From positions 3,038,001 to 3,102,000 of the forward strand of contig CAVXNP010000001.1 in NCBI GenBank assembly GCA_963763305.1: a DNA stretch of 64,000 nucleotides, in the 5' to 3' direction. Below, piece after piece: positions 15,237 through 24,588 of the stretch. A program made the position numbers and the translations under genes. This DNA comes from CAVXNP01 sp963763305 (GTDB lineage: Bacteria; Pseudomonadota; Gammaproteobacteria; Xanthomonadales; Rhodanobacteraceae). The number at the start of each line of letters is the position of its first letter. The stretch's first letter is position 1. The notes under the pieces were generated by a model. That model was given only the letters and a program-made list of their open reading frames with translations. It was not told the origin of the DNA and made no database searches.

Positions 15237-17414
15237 CTACGGTTTGCCGCCGGCTGCGCCGTCGGCATCGCGCAGGTGTTGCAGCACACCGCGACAGGCG
15301 TTGGTGTCGTCATCCTTGCCCGGTGCGATCAGCGCCAGCAGCGCGGCGGCCGGCGCAGCGACCGTGCCCAGCGCGACAGCGCCGGCCGCGCGGGCGATCA
15401 GCGGGCCCGGCTCGACCCCCACGTCCGGATTCTTCAGCGTGCCCTGGATGGTCAGCGGCGAGCGCAGGGTGAGGAAGCGCGGCCCCTTGGTGTGCGGCTT
15501 GACGGTGAGGTCGAACCGCTCCGTGGCCAGGTTGATGGTGCCATCGACACGCACCGTGGCCTTGGGCGTGTCGAGCATGAACAGGCGGGCGTGGAAGACG
15601 CCGTCGCTGGCAGGAAGGTCGGCCGCGGCACAATTGATCTGCACGGTGTCGCTGCCAAACAGCTTGGCCATGGCGACGTGGCCGAGATTCAGGCCGGCTT
15701 CTTCCAGCAGCACCTGGCGGATCCGGCCGCGCTCCATCAACAGCTTCAGCTCGCCATCGGCGCTGCCCAGCAGCTCGGCCACCGAGTTGCCGGTCATGTC
15801 CAGATCCAGCCCGCCGTTGATCTGTCCCAGGCTGGCGCGAACCTGTTTGGCCTCGGGGAACAACCGTTTCAATTCGACATGCCGCACATCCAGGGTGAGC
15901 GCACCGGGCATCGGCGAGCGGCTGCCGTCGAGAGTGATGGTGCCGGCGATGGTGCCGCTGGCCAGGCCCACCCGCAGCGGCGACAACTGCAGCATGCCGT
16001 TCTTGAGCTTGATGTGGGTGGTGAGGTCGGTCAGCGGCGGCAGCGGGTCGAACTGGATGCGGTCGCCGGTGAAGTCGACCGCCGCGTCCATCGCCTGCCA
16101 GCGGTCCGTATGAAACGGCGCCACCGGCAATACCTGGCCGGCCGGCTTGTGCGGTGCCTGCGCCTTGGCCTGGGCGGCTGTGGCGTTCTTGCCCACCAGC
16201 GTGCCCAGGTCGCCGGCGCGCAGCTGGTCCGAGTGCAGGCTGCCGGTGAGCGTGGGCTGGTCGATGCTGTTGTCGAAGGTCAGCGAGCCGCGCAGGTCGC
16301 TGCCGCCGACCCGGCCGTGGAAATCCTGGTAGCTGTAGCGAGCACCGTGCGGGTCGGAAAACGCCACCTTGAGGTGCCCTTCGGTGCGATACGGCGGAGT
16401 CACCGGCAGGTTCACCCCGGTGGTCGGATACAGGTCGCCCATGCTGGCACCGGCCAGCCACAGTTGCAGGTCCAGGCCAGCCAGGTGCATCGGCTGGATC
16501 AGCGTGCCGACCAGCGCCACCCGGCTGTCGCCCGAGTGCAGGTCCAGTTGCAGCGGAAACGGCTGGTCGGGATCGCGCAGCGCAAGCACGCCGCCGCTCT
16601 TGCCATGGCCGGTCAGCGGGGCCCCCCGATAGGATCCCTGCAGTTGCCAGGCAAACCGGAACCGGGCCGAAGCGGGGGCGATGTCCCGCCCCGACGCGCC
16701 GGCTTCGGGTGAACTGGCCGAGCTGGCCGGTGTGGCGGCGGGCGAGGTGTCTTCATCGCCGGCGCGTATCGGATGATCGAACTGCGCTGCCAGCTCCTGG
16801 CGCGCTGCACGGGCTTGCCGGGCGACGACCTGGTTGTAGGGGATCGCATCTCCGAGCGCCTGTACCTTGGCCTGCAACTGCACCTGGGTCGGTTCGTCAC
16901 GCAGGCGGATCCGGCCCTGGTCGAAGCCGATCCGCTCCAGTTTCAGCGTCCATCCGGAAGAAGATCCCGCCTGGTCCTTGCTGTCGAAATGCCAATTGGC
17001 GCGTGCCGGGTGTTCCTCGCGCTCCAGGTCCAGTTGCGGGTGGACCAGCCGCAACAGCGGTATGCGCACCTGGCGCTGGAAGAGCGCCCATGGCGATACC
17101 GTGAAGCGCACCGCGTCGAGTCGGGCGAACAGCGGCTTGTCGGCCCAGTCCGGGTTGTCGATGGTGATCCGCCGCAGCGTGAAATGGGGCCATGGCAGCA
17201 GCGACTGCAGCACGCCGGCATCGGTATCGCGGCGCCAGTCGACGGTGACGTTGCCGTGGATCACCACGCTGCGCCCCAGGGCGTCGCTGAGCCGCTGGTC
17301 GGCCCAGGGCTTGAGCCGGTTCCAGTTGAAGGTGGCCACGAAGATCACCAGCGCCACCAGGAGCGCCAGCACGACGCCCACGATCCACAACACCACCTTC
17401 ACGCTGCGCGCCAT
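15237..17414 (-). CDS. AsmA family protein
   Basis: A 725-residue protein with one N-terminal membrane helix (MARSVKVVLWIVGVVLALLV) and a long periplasmic part. The N-terminal AsmA block is clear (DALGRSVVIHGNVTVDW, then FTLRRITIDNPDWADKPLF), as is the C-terminal AsmA_2-type repeat region (QPTLTGSLHSDQLRAGDL, LDLDMTGNSVAELLGSADGE, TVRVDGTINLATERFDL). Relatives (AsmA, TamB, YhdP) form bridge-like channels that help move phospholipids to the outer membrane. The start has GGAGG 6 bases upstream; an in-frame ATG seven codons earlier is less well placed. It is monocistronic and convergent with the efflux operon. Confidence 0.93.
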   Translation of the reverse strand: MARSVKVVLWIVGVVLALLVALVIFVATFNWNRLKPWADQRLSDALGRSVVIHGNVTVDWRRDTDAGVLQSLLPWPHFTLRRITIDNPDWADKPLFARLDAVRFTVSPWALFQRQVRIPLLRLVHPQLDLEREEHPARANWHFDSKDQAGSSSGWTLKLERIGFDQGRIRLRDEPTQVQLQAKVQALGDAIPYNQVVARQARAARQELAAQFDHPIRAGDEDTSPAATPASSASSPEAGASGRDIAPASARFRFAWQLQGSYRGAPLTGHGKSGGVLALRDPDQPFPLQLDLHSGDSRVALVGTLIQPMHLAGLDLQLWLAGASMGDLYPTTGVNLPVTPPYRTEGHLKVAFSDPHGARYSYQDFHGRVGGSDLRGSLTFDNSIDQPTLTGSLHSDQLRAGDLGTLVGKNATAAQAKAQAPHKPAGQVLPVAPFHTDRWQAMDAAVDFTGDRIQFDPLPPLTDLTTHIKLKNGMLQLSPLRVGLASGTIAGTITLDGSRSPMPGALTLDVRHVELKRLFPEAKQVRASLGQINGGLDLDMTGNSVAELLGSADGELKLLMERGRIRQVLLEEAGLNLGHVAMAKLFGSDTVQINCAAADLPASDGVFHARLFMLDTPKATVRVDGTINLATERFDLTVKPHTKGPRFLTLRSPLTIQGTLKNPDVGVEPGPLIARAAGAVALGTVAAPAAALLALIAPGKDDDTNACRGVLQHLRDADGAAGGKP

Positions 17415-17588
17415 GTTCGCCTCCACCGGTCGCATGGAATCCATGCATAGCGCAGTCCGCGCAAAGGCGATGTCGGCATCGACCCTGACGGTGGCGCTTG
17501 CCGGGAACGGTAGGCCGTTCCGGTGCCAGCGGTGTGCCGGCCCGCCGACCGGTGCCCCAGCCGCGGGCGGGGACCGGCGCCGTGGCGC

Positions 17589-17602
17589 TTGATCAGGATC
17601 AG
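17589..17602 (+). promoter_or_regulatory. ANR/FNR-like box
   Basis: TTGATCAGGATCAG matches TTGAT-N4-ATCAA with one mismatch at the last base. It lies about 77 bp before the centre-to-start distance of the small Cys-rich gene, a position compatible with activation, but no good -10 element is seen downstream. Confidence 0.35.
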
Positions 17603-17672
17603 GGCAACGGACGCGGGCTGCGCCCACCATCGGGCGACCGGCGGCCGCCGGCATGCCCACAGGGAGCTCATG

Positions 17673-17912
17673 ATGCAATTCGAACTATCCACTACCCGCC
17701 CCGACGCCAGCGCACTGGCCGCGGCCATGCGTGCACTGGACCCCGACGCCAGGGTGGCGCTGGACGTCGAACGCGGCCGCCTCGAGGTGCTGGCGAGCGC
17801 CAGCAGCGCCCAGGTTCTGGACGCGCTGCTGAAGATCGGGTGCGCGGCCACGGCGCTGGAGCAGGAGGTACACATCAGTGGCGGCAGCACCTGTTGCGGT
17901 CAATGCGGGTAG
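17673..17912 (+). CDS. Small Cys-rich protein, heavy-metal-associated-like
   Basis: A 79-residue cytoplasmic protein. It reads as an alpha/beta sandwich (FELSTTRPDASALAAAMRAL, VALDVERGRLEVLAS, AQVLDALLKIGC) like an HMA ferredoxin fold, and ends in a cysteine cluster, GGSTCCGQCG, that could bind a metal or act in thiol exchange. No N-terminal CxxC of true HMA domains is present. AGGGAG lies 6 bases before the second of two adjacent ATGs, which decides the start. An ANR-like box lies 70-84 bp upstream. The family is not known to me; metal binding is inference from the cysteines only. Confidence 0.7.
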   Translation: MQFELSTTRPDASALAAAMRALDPDARVALDVERGRLEVLASASSAQVLDALLKIGCAATALEQEVHISGGSTCCGQCG

Positions 17913-18080
17913 GGTGCACAGGCTGACGGGCAGGGTGTCCGCGGGGCAGGGCCGGGCGGCGGCAGGTCGGCGCCGGGCTCGGGCCGATGCAGGGGCATTC
18001 CCGCCGGGCGCAACGCCTGGCGGGAGGCGGACGATCAGCGCACGCGTTACCCTCGTGCGCTGCCTGCAAGGTCGCCGCCC

Positions 18081-18638
18081 ATGTCCATCGTCCTCACGCC
18101 GTTCGCCCGCACCCGCCTGTTTCCGCGCCAGTCACGCCGCAACACCATCCAGGACTGCAGTGCCGAGGCGTTCGAGCGGCATCTGAACGAATCGCCGCCG
18201 CTGAAGGTGCTGCCCGGCTACGCGCCGTTCTGCCGTCTGCACGTGCATCGCAACTGGACCTCCACCCGCTGCATGGCGGTGCCGATCACCGACGCCAACC
18301 GCCATCTGCTCCGGTCGGCCTACGAGGCCCGCAGCACGGACGAGCTGCCGGTGCTGGTGCGCTGGTTCGAAGGCGTGGAGGTGCCGGTGGCCGACTATCT
18401 GCTGCCCATCCTGTACAGCCGTGAGCAGCTGGCCAGGGAAGGCTCGCCGATCGACGCGGACTGGGGCGTGGTCGGCTGCCTTTACACGCGCGAGCCGGAA
18501 GAACTCCCGATGGTGCCGATCACCATGATGCGCAACGCGCTGGGCGTGGAGGAGGGCGGCTCGGGCGTGCCGCTGGACCGCGAGGCGTACCGGCGCAGCG
18601 TGGCGTTCTGGGAGCAGCACGCGAACTGGCGGGGTTGA
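18081..18638 (+). CDS. DUF3228 family protein
   Basis: A 185-residue soluble protein that matches the DUF3228 family from end to end: MSIVLTPFARTRLFPRQSRR, RNTIQDCSAEAFERHL, PGYAPFCRLHVHRNWT, WGVVGCLYTREPEELPMVPI and PLDREAYRRSVAFWEQHA. It has no signal peptide or membrane helix. AAGGT about 10 bases upstream supports the ATG. The biochemical role of DUF3228 is not established. It stands alone, with its 3' end facing the GH16 gene. Confidence 0.92.
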   Translation: MSIVLTPFARTRLFPRQSRRNTIQDCSAEAFERHLNESPPLKVLPGYAPFCRLHVHRNWTSTRCMAVPITDANRHLLRSAYEARSTDELPVLVRWFEGVEVPVADYLLPILYSREQLAREGSPIDADWGVVGCLYTREPEELPMVPITMMRNALGVEEGGSGVPLDREAYRRSVAFWEQHANWRG

Positions 18639-18705
18639 GCGACCGTGCCCCGGATGCCGGTGAACAGGCGCTGTGCCTTGCGCGCCGGTTGGCAACCGCC
18701 GGTGG

Positions 18706-19641
18706 TCAATCGGCCTTGATCCAGACCGCCACGTAGTCGACCAGCATGGGATGCCCCGGCTCGGTGGTCCGGGTCGGAGTCCGGGCGGGTGCGCCCATCG
18801 CGTCGGGAAACTCGCCGCCGATGGCCACGTCGAGAATCAGGAACATGCCGTCACGGGCGCTCATGCGCTGCCAGGTGTCGGCAGGCACCTGGTCCTGCCG
18901 CAAGCTGTGGTAGAGCTGGCCGTCGACATACCAGCGCAGCAACTGCGGGTGGGTGCGGCGATCCCACTCGGCCGTGTAGGTGTGGAACGCCGCCTGGCAA
19001 CGGCTGCCCGGGCAGGGCGCATTGCCGGCCAGGCCCTGCTTCTCGCCGCATGGGCCGCCCGGCGACACGCCGCAATGCAGGGTGCCCCAGACCCGATCAA
19101 GGCCGTTGACGTTTTCGGCCACGTCGATCTCGCCGCTGGCCGGCCAGTCCCGCTGCTGCCGGAAGCCGTGGCCCAGCGCCCAGAAGGCGGGCCAGTAGCC
19201 GATGGCGGCAGCACCCCGTACGTCGGGCATGCGGATGCGCGCCTCGATTCTGAGCATGCCGCCGGCCGGCGCGTGGAAATCGTCGCGATGGGTCTCGATG
19301 CGCGCCGAGGTCCACTGACCCTTCGCGTCACGCAGCGGTGTAATCCGCAAGTGGCCCTCGCCGTCCAGGCTGACGTTGCCCGGGCTGGCGGTATGGGCCT
19401 CGACCTCCTGCGTTCCCCAGTTCCACGCGCCGCCCGGGTAGCCGTGGCCGAGGGAGAATCGCCAGTGCGACGCGGAGGGAAGCCGGTCCGCCGGTCCGTT
19501 GAAATCATCGGCGAAGGCGACCTTCCAACCCGGCGGCTGCGGCACCTCGGACCGTACCGGCGCAGCCGGTCCGCCCAGGAGCGCGATGGCAAGCCAGGCC
19601 ACCACTGGCCGGGCGAAAAGCCGTCTGTTGCCAAGTCCCAC
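18706..19641 (-). CDS. Secreted glycoside hydrolase family 16 protein
   Basis: A 311-residue exported glucanase-like enzyme. The signal peptide spans about 30 residues (RPVVAWLAIALLGGPAAP). The GH16 jelly roll follows, with WNWGTQEVEAHT, LRIEARIRMPD, IGYWPAFWALG and the catalytic motif GEIDVAENVNG, in which E171 is the nucleophile, D173 the helper and E176 the acid/base. FLILDVAIGGEFP and MLVDYVAVW close the domain. The start is GTG, chosen because GGAGG sits 6 bases upstream and the signal peptide begins there. GH16 enzymes cut beta-1,3 or mixed-link glucans, or galactans; laminarinase-like activity is most likely here. Together with BglX it suggests glucan use. Confidence 0.92.
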   Translation of the reverse strand: MGLGNRRLFARPVVAWLAIALLGGPAAPVRSEVPQPPGWKVAFADDFNGPADRLPSASHWRFSLGHGYPGGAWNWGTQEVEAHTASPGNVSLDGEGHLRITPLRDAKGQWTSARIETHRDDFHAPAGGMLRIEARIRMPDVRGAAAIGYWPAFWALGHGFRQQRDWPASGEIDVAENVNGLDRVWGTLHCGVSPGGPCGEKQGLAGNAPCPGSRCQAAFHTYTAEWDRRTHPQLLRWYVDGQLYHSLRQDQVPADTWQRMSARDGMFLILDVAIGGEFPDAMGAPARTPTRTTEPGHPMLVDYVAVWIKAD

Positions 19642-19911
19642 GGTTGCCTCCGGGCGCGCTGGACGGCCTCGCTGCCGCCCGAATCGTGGACCTTCTCCGG
19701 GCCGCATCTGTTGTGGCATGGCAGCTCGCGGGAGGCCCGCTGTCAAGCTCATGGCCCGGCGCTTGTCGGCATGCCCTTCGCGAGTGCGGACCCCGGCCCA
19801 CATCCGGGCAGCACGTACGCCGGTCGCGGTACCGGCTACGGCTCGCGGCGATGGAAACCCGCCAGCACGTGCGGGAGGGAAGCCCGGCCGACGCCCCCGA
19901 CGCGTGCTCCG

Positions 19912-21489
19912 CTAGGGTGCCCGCTCCGGATCTCCCGTCTCGCGCTCCTTCGCCAGCCATCGGCGGAACGCCTTGCGCAAGGCCAGTTCTTCGTGCTCGA
20001 CGCGTACCTCCTCCTCGCGCAACACGCGCAACAGGGCGAAGCACACCGCCACCAGCACCAGCGCAAACGGCAGCGCGCTGATGATCGCCATCGACTGCAG
20101 GCCATCCAGCCCGCCAGCGAGCAGCAAGGCGGCGGCCACCGCCGCCTGCACCACGCCCCACACCACCTTCTTCCAGGTCGGCGGATCGAGCGTGCCGCCG
20201 GAGGACATCATGGCCAGCACCAGGGTGGCCGAATCGGCCGAGGTGACGAAGAAGCTCAGCAGCAGCGCGGTCGCCAGCACGGCCAGCGTCCCCGCCCAGG
20301 GCAGCGTGTCGAGCACGCCGAACAGCACGTGTTCGGGACCCTGGGCAAAGGCGGCGACCAGGTCGACCTGGCCGGCCAGCTGCATGTGCAGGGCGGTGCC
20401 GCCCAGGGCGGCGAACCACAGGAAACTCAGCGCGGCCGGCACCGCCAGTACACCCACCACGAATTCCCGGATGGTCCGGCCGCGCGAGACCCGGGCGATG
20501 AACGAACCCACGAACGGCGCCCAGCTGATCCACCAGGCCCAGTAAAAGATGGTCCAGTCCGCCACCCAGGTGCCGCGCGTGAAGGGCGTCATGTTCAGGC
20601 TCATCGCCGGCAGGCGGTTGAGGTACTGGCCCAGGGTGCTGGTGAAGGCATCGAAGATGAAGCCGGTAGGACCGAACACGAAGAACGCCAGCAACAACAG
20701 CGTCGCCAGTGCCATGTTCAGGTTCGACAGCCACTTGATGCCCCGGTGCAGCCCGGTGGTGGAGGACATCAGGTACAGCACCAGCGCCACGGCGATGATG
20801 CCGATCCGGGTGCCGCTGGTCTGCGGCAGTCCGAACATATGGTTGAGGCCGGCGCCGATCTGCAGTGCGCCGAATCCCAGCGAAGTGGCCACGCCGATCG
20901 CGGTGGCGATGATCGCCAGGATGTCGACGACCGTGCCCAGCCAGCCGTCCACCAGTCGTCCGCACAACGGCCGCAGCAGTTCGCTGATCAGGCCGCGAGC
21001 GCCACGGTTGAACTTGAACCAGGCCAGCGCCAGACCCAGCACCGCGTAGATCGCCCAAGGGTGCACGCCCCAATGGAAATACGAGTAGCGCAACGCCGCC
21101 CATGCCGCGGCATTGCTCATGGGTGCGATGCCCTCCGGCGGTTTGGCCAGATGCGAGATGGGCTCGGCCGCGCCCCAGAACACCAGCCCGATGCCCATGC
21201 CCGCGGAGAACAGCATGGCGAACCAGGTCAGGCCGGAAAATTCCGGCTCGGCCTCCTCGCCACCGATGCGCAGCTGCGCAAACCGGCTCAACGCCAGGTA
21301 CACCAGGAAGGCGACCACGAAGAACACCACCAGCAGGTAGAACCAGCCGGCGTAGGCGATGGTGCCATCGAGCACCCGGTGCATCGACGCCGAGAGCCAC
21401 TCCGGCGCCAGACTGCCGACGGCGACCAGCAGGGCAAGCAAGGCAAGGGCAACGAAAAAAACCATGGCGCGCTCCGCGCGGGGAAACAT
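19912..21489 (-). CDS. BCCT family transporter (betaine/carnitine/choline type)
   Basis: A 525-residue inner-membrane carrier with 12 hydrophobic segments. Family motifs are clear: GMGIGLVFWGAAEPISH, YFHWGVHPWAIYAV, and the helix-8 signature DWTIFYWAWWISWAPFVG followed by SFIARVSRGRTIREF. Uptake of glycine betaine or a related quaternary amine is expected, driven by Na+ or H+. The long charged C-terminal tail of osmosensing BetP proteins is short here (about 35 residues). Starts are uncertain: ATG at 21489 (used), GTG at 21522, or ATG at 21465, the last having the best ribosome-binding site (GGAG) but beginning directly in helix 1. No regulator or metabolic partner is adjacent. Confidence 0.93.
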   Translation of the reverse strand: MFPRAERAMVFFVALALLALLVAVGSLAPEWLSASMHRVLDGTIAYAGWFYLLVVFFVVAFLVYLALSRFAQLRIGGEEAEPEFSGLTWFAMLFSAGMGIGLVFWGAAEPISHLAKPPEGIAPMSNAAAWAALRYSYFHWGVHPWAIYAVLGLALAWFKFNRGARGLISELLRPLCGRLVDGWLGTVVDILAIIATAIGVATSLGFGALQIGAGLNHMFGLPQTSGTRIGIIAVALVLYLMSSTTGLHRGIKWLSNLNMALATLLLLAFFVFGPTGFIFDAFTSTLGQYLNRLPAMSLNMTPFTRGTWVADWTIFYWAWWISWAPFVGSFIARVSRGRTIREFVVGVLAVPAALSFLWFAALGGTALHMQLAGQVDLVAAFAQGPEHVLFGVLDTLPWAGTLAVLATALLLSFFVTSADSATLVLAMMSSGGTLDPPTWKKVVWGVVQAAVAAALLLAGGLDGLQSMAIISALPFALVLVAVCFALLRVLREEEVRVEHEELALRKAFRRWLAKERETGDPERAP

Positions 21490-21949
21490 GCGGCCATTAT
21501 TCAGGTTGAACGCGAATCGCACATGATGACGCTGCGATGTGAACAGGAATTCGGCCCGGGATAGCCTCTTTGCGGACGGCGGAGCAGCATCCTAAGGACG
21601 AAGCGGACGCGCGCAGTGCGGCCGGAAAGCGGAATGGTTGCAGCCACTTCGCATGGGGGTGCGCTGCCCTGCGGGAGCGTGGTTGCAGAGCTCACGTACA
21701 CACACCCGGCTGCCTGCCGGGCTGGGGTCGCCGGCCGCCCTCCGGCTGCAAGCTTCGAGCAGCCGATCGGACGGCGCCGTTACCGAAAGGACGGGCGGAC
21801 GCAGGGCAGCCGGTGGCATGACCCTTCTACCCGGCCTGGCAGAGGGTGTGTCGGTCGCCCGGCGATGGTCTTTGTCTGGATCACGCAAGCGCGTCCCGGG
21901 ACGACCCGAATTCGCGACCACTCCGATCGTTCTTGCGCCATCGCTTTCG
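21490..21949. other. Intergenic, nothing recognised
   Basis: About 460 bp between two leftward genes. It should contain the BCCT promoter; no consensus pair or palindrome stands out. Confidence 0.55.
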
Positions 21950-23416
21950 TCATTCCCGCAAGCTCACGGTCCGGCGTTTCCAGGCCGCATCCTGATGGCG
22001 ATAGAACGGGCCCAGCGAAGAGGGTTTGTCGGCGTGCAGGGTGACCGCAAGGGTGCGCATGTCCACGATCTCGAAACGGTGGATGAAGCGGCCGTCGACG
22101 CGGGCCTCCCGTGCGGCCAGCATCAGGCGGTCGCCGGGAATCCATCCGGCGAACTCGATGTAGCCGAGCTGGGGGTCGTCGGCCGCTGGCGGCAACACGT
22201 CGACGGACCAGCGTTTGCCGACCCGATGGAACAGCCACAGCTCGCGCCAGCTGGCCATGGGCTGCACGGCCAGCGCCAGCGCGCTGCCGTGCGCGTTGGC
22301 ACGCGCCGAAGCCGCCCAGACCGTGCCGTAGGTGCAGCGCTGCGCCAGCGGCGCGCCCGGGCCGTGGCTGCGATCGAGCAGCCGGATACAGGTCTCGCCC
22401 GGGCGCCCGGGCGCAGTGACGATGTGCAGGCCGGCGCCTGCCTTCACCAGCGGCTCGGCCGCCCATCGCGAGGCGCCCACGCGCATCGCCGCATCGTTGT
22501 AGTCGGCGCGGTCGCTCTCGACCAGCGCGCGGGTGTCCACTGCGGCCAGTTCGTCGATGGCGCGGGAGCCGGCCGGTTGTGGCGGTTCGTGGCGTCGCGT
22601 GCGTTCAAACGCGATCGCCGACCACACCGACGCCGCACGCATGTGCAGGCGGGCTTGCACGTAGCGGGGCAGGGTCTGGCGCGGCACCCGGTCGAGCAGG
22701 TCGGCACGCCAGGTATCGAGCGCGTTGCGCTGGAACGGCGGCAGGGAGGGATCCACGCAGGCTGGATCGGTCAGTGCCAGCGCGGCGGTGGCTTTCTGCA
22801 TCGCCGACGCTCCCAGCGCCATGACACGGGCGAATGCGTCGCCGTCGTAGCACAACCGCATGCGGCCCTGGCGATCGATGCTGCGAATCGCCACGCCGTA
22901 GTCGGCCACCACGTCGAGTTGCCCGGACAGGGCCTGCGCCTCGGACGCGCGCTGACGGGTCGAGGCGCGTCCGGCCAGGCGGCGGGCCATCACGCCGAGC
23001 GCGGCGAATGGCTCGGCATCGATCGCACTGGCCGGCGCTGCCTTCAGGTACGCCGCGGTATACGCGATACCCAGCGCCTCGCTACCGGGCGCGTCGCGCA
23101 GGAACCGCACGATCGCCAGCAACTGAGGCGCGTCCTCCGGGCGCGTGGAGAGGATGCGCACATCGCTGGCGCGTACGAAGCCGGCGCGTTCCAGGCGATG
23201 GTCGTAGACCTGCAGGTAGTCCAGGCTGTCTCCACGGACCTCCAGGCTTTCGCCCTGCCACAGCACCGCATGCCGGGCCGCCGAGTGGCTTGCCTGTGCG
23301 CGCAGCGCGATGCCGTCCCGCGCAACCACGGCCAGCGGACGGGGCGGCGGTGGCGCCGGTTCGGCCTGCGCCAGGCCCACGCTCCACAGCAACAGAACCC
23401 ACAGGGGCGTCTTCAT
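21950..23416 (-). CDS. Secreted protein with N-terminal SH3-like domain
   Basis: A 488-residue exported protein: signal peptide MKTPLWVLLLWSVGLAQA, then a short bacterial-SH3-like segment (VVARDGIALRAQASHSAA, LWQGESLEVRGDSLDYLQVY, GFVRASDVRIL, residues 30-88). The remaining 400 residues combine a helical middle (90-290) and a beta-rich C-terminal part with CIRLLDRS, RWSVDVLPP and HRFEIVDMRTL. I do not recognise this second part. The start overlaps the stop of the upstream SPFH gene by four bases (ATGA), so it is translated as the second gene of an operon. The SH3 segment suggests peptidoglycan or protein binding in the periplasm. Confidence 0.85.
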   Translation of the reverse strand: MKTPLWVLLLWSVGLAQAEPAPPPPRPLAVVARDGIALRAQASHSAARHAVLWQGESLEVRGDSLDYLQVYDHRLERAGFVRASDVRILSTRPEDAPQLLAIVRFLRDAPGSEALGIAYTAAYLKAAPASAIDAEPFAALGVMARRLAGRASTRQRASEAQALSGQLDVVADYGVAIRSIDRQGRMRLCYDGDAFARVMALGASAMQKATAALALTDPACVDPSLPPFQRNALDTWRADLLDRVPRQTLPRYVQARLHMRAASVWSAIAFERTRRHEPPQPAGSRAIDELAAVDTRALVESDRADYNDAAMRVGASRWAAEPLVKAGAGLHIVTAPGRPGETCIRLLDRSHGPGAPLAQRCTYGTVWAASARANAHGSALALAVQPMASWRELWLFHRVGKRWSVDVLPPAADDPQLGYIEFAGWIPGDRLMLAAREARVDGRFIHRFEIVDMRTLAVTLHADKPSSLGPFYRHQDAAWKRRTVSLRE

Positions 23417-24588
23417 TGGCCAGCCCCGGCCGCGGCGTGGGGCCGGGCACCGTCGATCAGCGCCTGGCCGATGAAGCCGCCGCTGGCCGGTGGCGGCGCG
23501 ATGATCACCGAGATCTTGTCCGACAGCTTGTCGGCCAGGGTTTTCTGGATCAGCAGCGGGTGCTTGTCGATCAGGATGCCGTCGCGCTCAAGCTGTTCGC
23601 TGCTGACCTTGCCCAGCCGATCCAGCCGATAGGCCTCGGCATCGGCCAGCTTGCGGCGCGAGTCGGCTTCGCCGGCAGCCTCGATGCGCCGCGCTTGGGC
23701 CGCGCCCCGGGCAATGCGTATGCGGGCAGCGCTCTGGGCCTGCGCTTCGAGTTCGCGCTGCTCGATCTGCTTGCGCTTGAACGGCAGCACATGCTTCATG
23801 GCTTCTTCCTGCCCCTTGGCCGCGATGACCTGTTCGTTGGCCGCCGCCTCCGCCGCGGTCTCGCGTCGCGCCTTTTCCGCTTCGGCCTGAAGCCGGGATT
23901 CCTGCACCTGCCTGGCCTTCAGTTGCAGCGTGTACTGCATCTGTTCGGTCTCCAGCTCGGTGGCCAGGACCTTGTTCATGCCCTCGCGGTACTCCGGCGG
24001 CAGGTCGACGTTGCCCATCATCACGTTGCGCAGGACGATGCCGTCGACAGCCAGCATCGGCTTGAGCTCGGCCTCGATCACCGTCTGGATTTCCTGGCGC
24101 TTGCTCGAGAAGATCTCGCGCACGGTGTAGCGGGTAAACACCTTGTAGATCACGCCCTGCACCAGCGGCTCGACCAGGTCGTGGCCGATGTCGTCCGGCA
24201 GGAGCCTGGCCACCCTGGGCAACCGGGTGGTGTCCAGCGCGTAGCGGATCGTGAGCTCCACCCCGATCGACAGGCCCTCGGAGGACTGGAACGGGGCCGG
24301 ACCGTCGGCTCTGGCGCTGCGTTGCGGGCGGTAGACCTGGTCCTGCACCGGGAACCTGCGCAGGGTGTGGATGCCCGGGATCATCAGGCATGCGCCTTCG
24401 CCCACCTCGGTCACCGAACCGGTGAGGCTGTTCAACCGCACGCCGACCTGGCGCGGCCCGATGGTTTCGATCGGCGGATGCCGGTACAGCGCGTAACCAC
24501 CGATCACGACGGCAGCCAGCAGCCACACCCTGCGTTGGCGCAGCACCCGTGTCACCGCTTTCCGGAATCTGCTCGAGTTGTCCGTCAT
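23413..24588 (-). CDS. SPFH/prohibitin (Band 7) domain membrane protein
   Basis: A 391-residue protein with a single N-terminal helix (VWLLAAVVIGGYALYRH, residues 21-37), an SPFH domain (about 44-235, IETIGPRQVGVRLNSLTGSV, IRYALDTTRLPRVARLLP, VEPLVQGVIYKVFTRYTVRE) and a long Ala/Glu/Lys-rich coiled coil (230-345) that would drive oligomer rings, as in HflK/C, flotillin and prohibitin. The Gly/Ala-rich tail ends in AGAGQ. GGAGAG lies 9 bases before the ATG. It forms an operon with the following exported SH3-like protein, which could be its extracytoplasmic partner. There is no HflX/HflB context, so this is not the standard HflKC pair. Confidence 0.9.
   Translation of the reverse strand: MTDNSSRFRKAVTRVLRQRRVWLLAAVVIGGYALYRHPPIETIGPRQVGVRLNSLTGSVTEVGEGACLMIPGIHTLRRFPVQDQVYRPQRSARADGPAPFQSSEGLSIGVELTIRYALDTTRLPRVARLLPDDIGHDLVEPLVQGVIYKVFTRYTVREIFSSKRQEIQTVIEAELKPMLAVDGIVLRNVMMGNVDLPPEYREGMNKVLATELETEQMQYTLQLKARQVQESRLQAEAEKARRETAAEAAANEQVIAAKGQEEAMKHVLPFKRKQIEQRELEAQAQSAARIRIARGAAQARRIEAAGEADSRRKLADAEAYRLDRLGKVSSEQLERDGILIDKHPLLIQKTLADKLSDKISVIIAPPPASGGFIGQALIDGARPHAAAGAGQ

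Noticed and set aside
14142..16712. An 856-codon plus-strand frame across HlyD and the AsmA gene
   Set aside because: It is antisense to AsmA and out of frame with HlyD; low-complexity composition and no start signal.
19505..21400. A 631-codon minus-strand frame through the BCCT and GH16 genes
   Set aside because: It is an alternative frame of two well-supported genes and has no recognisable domain.
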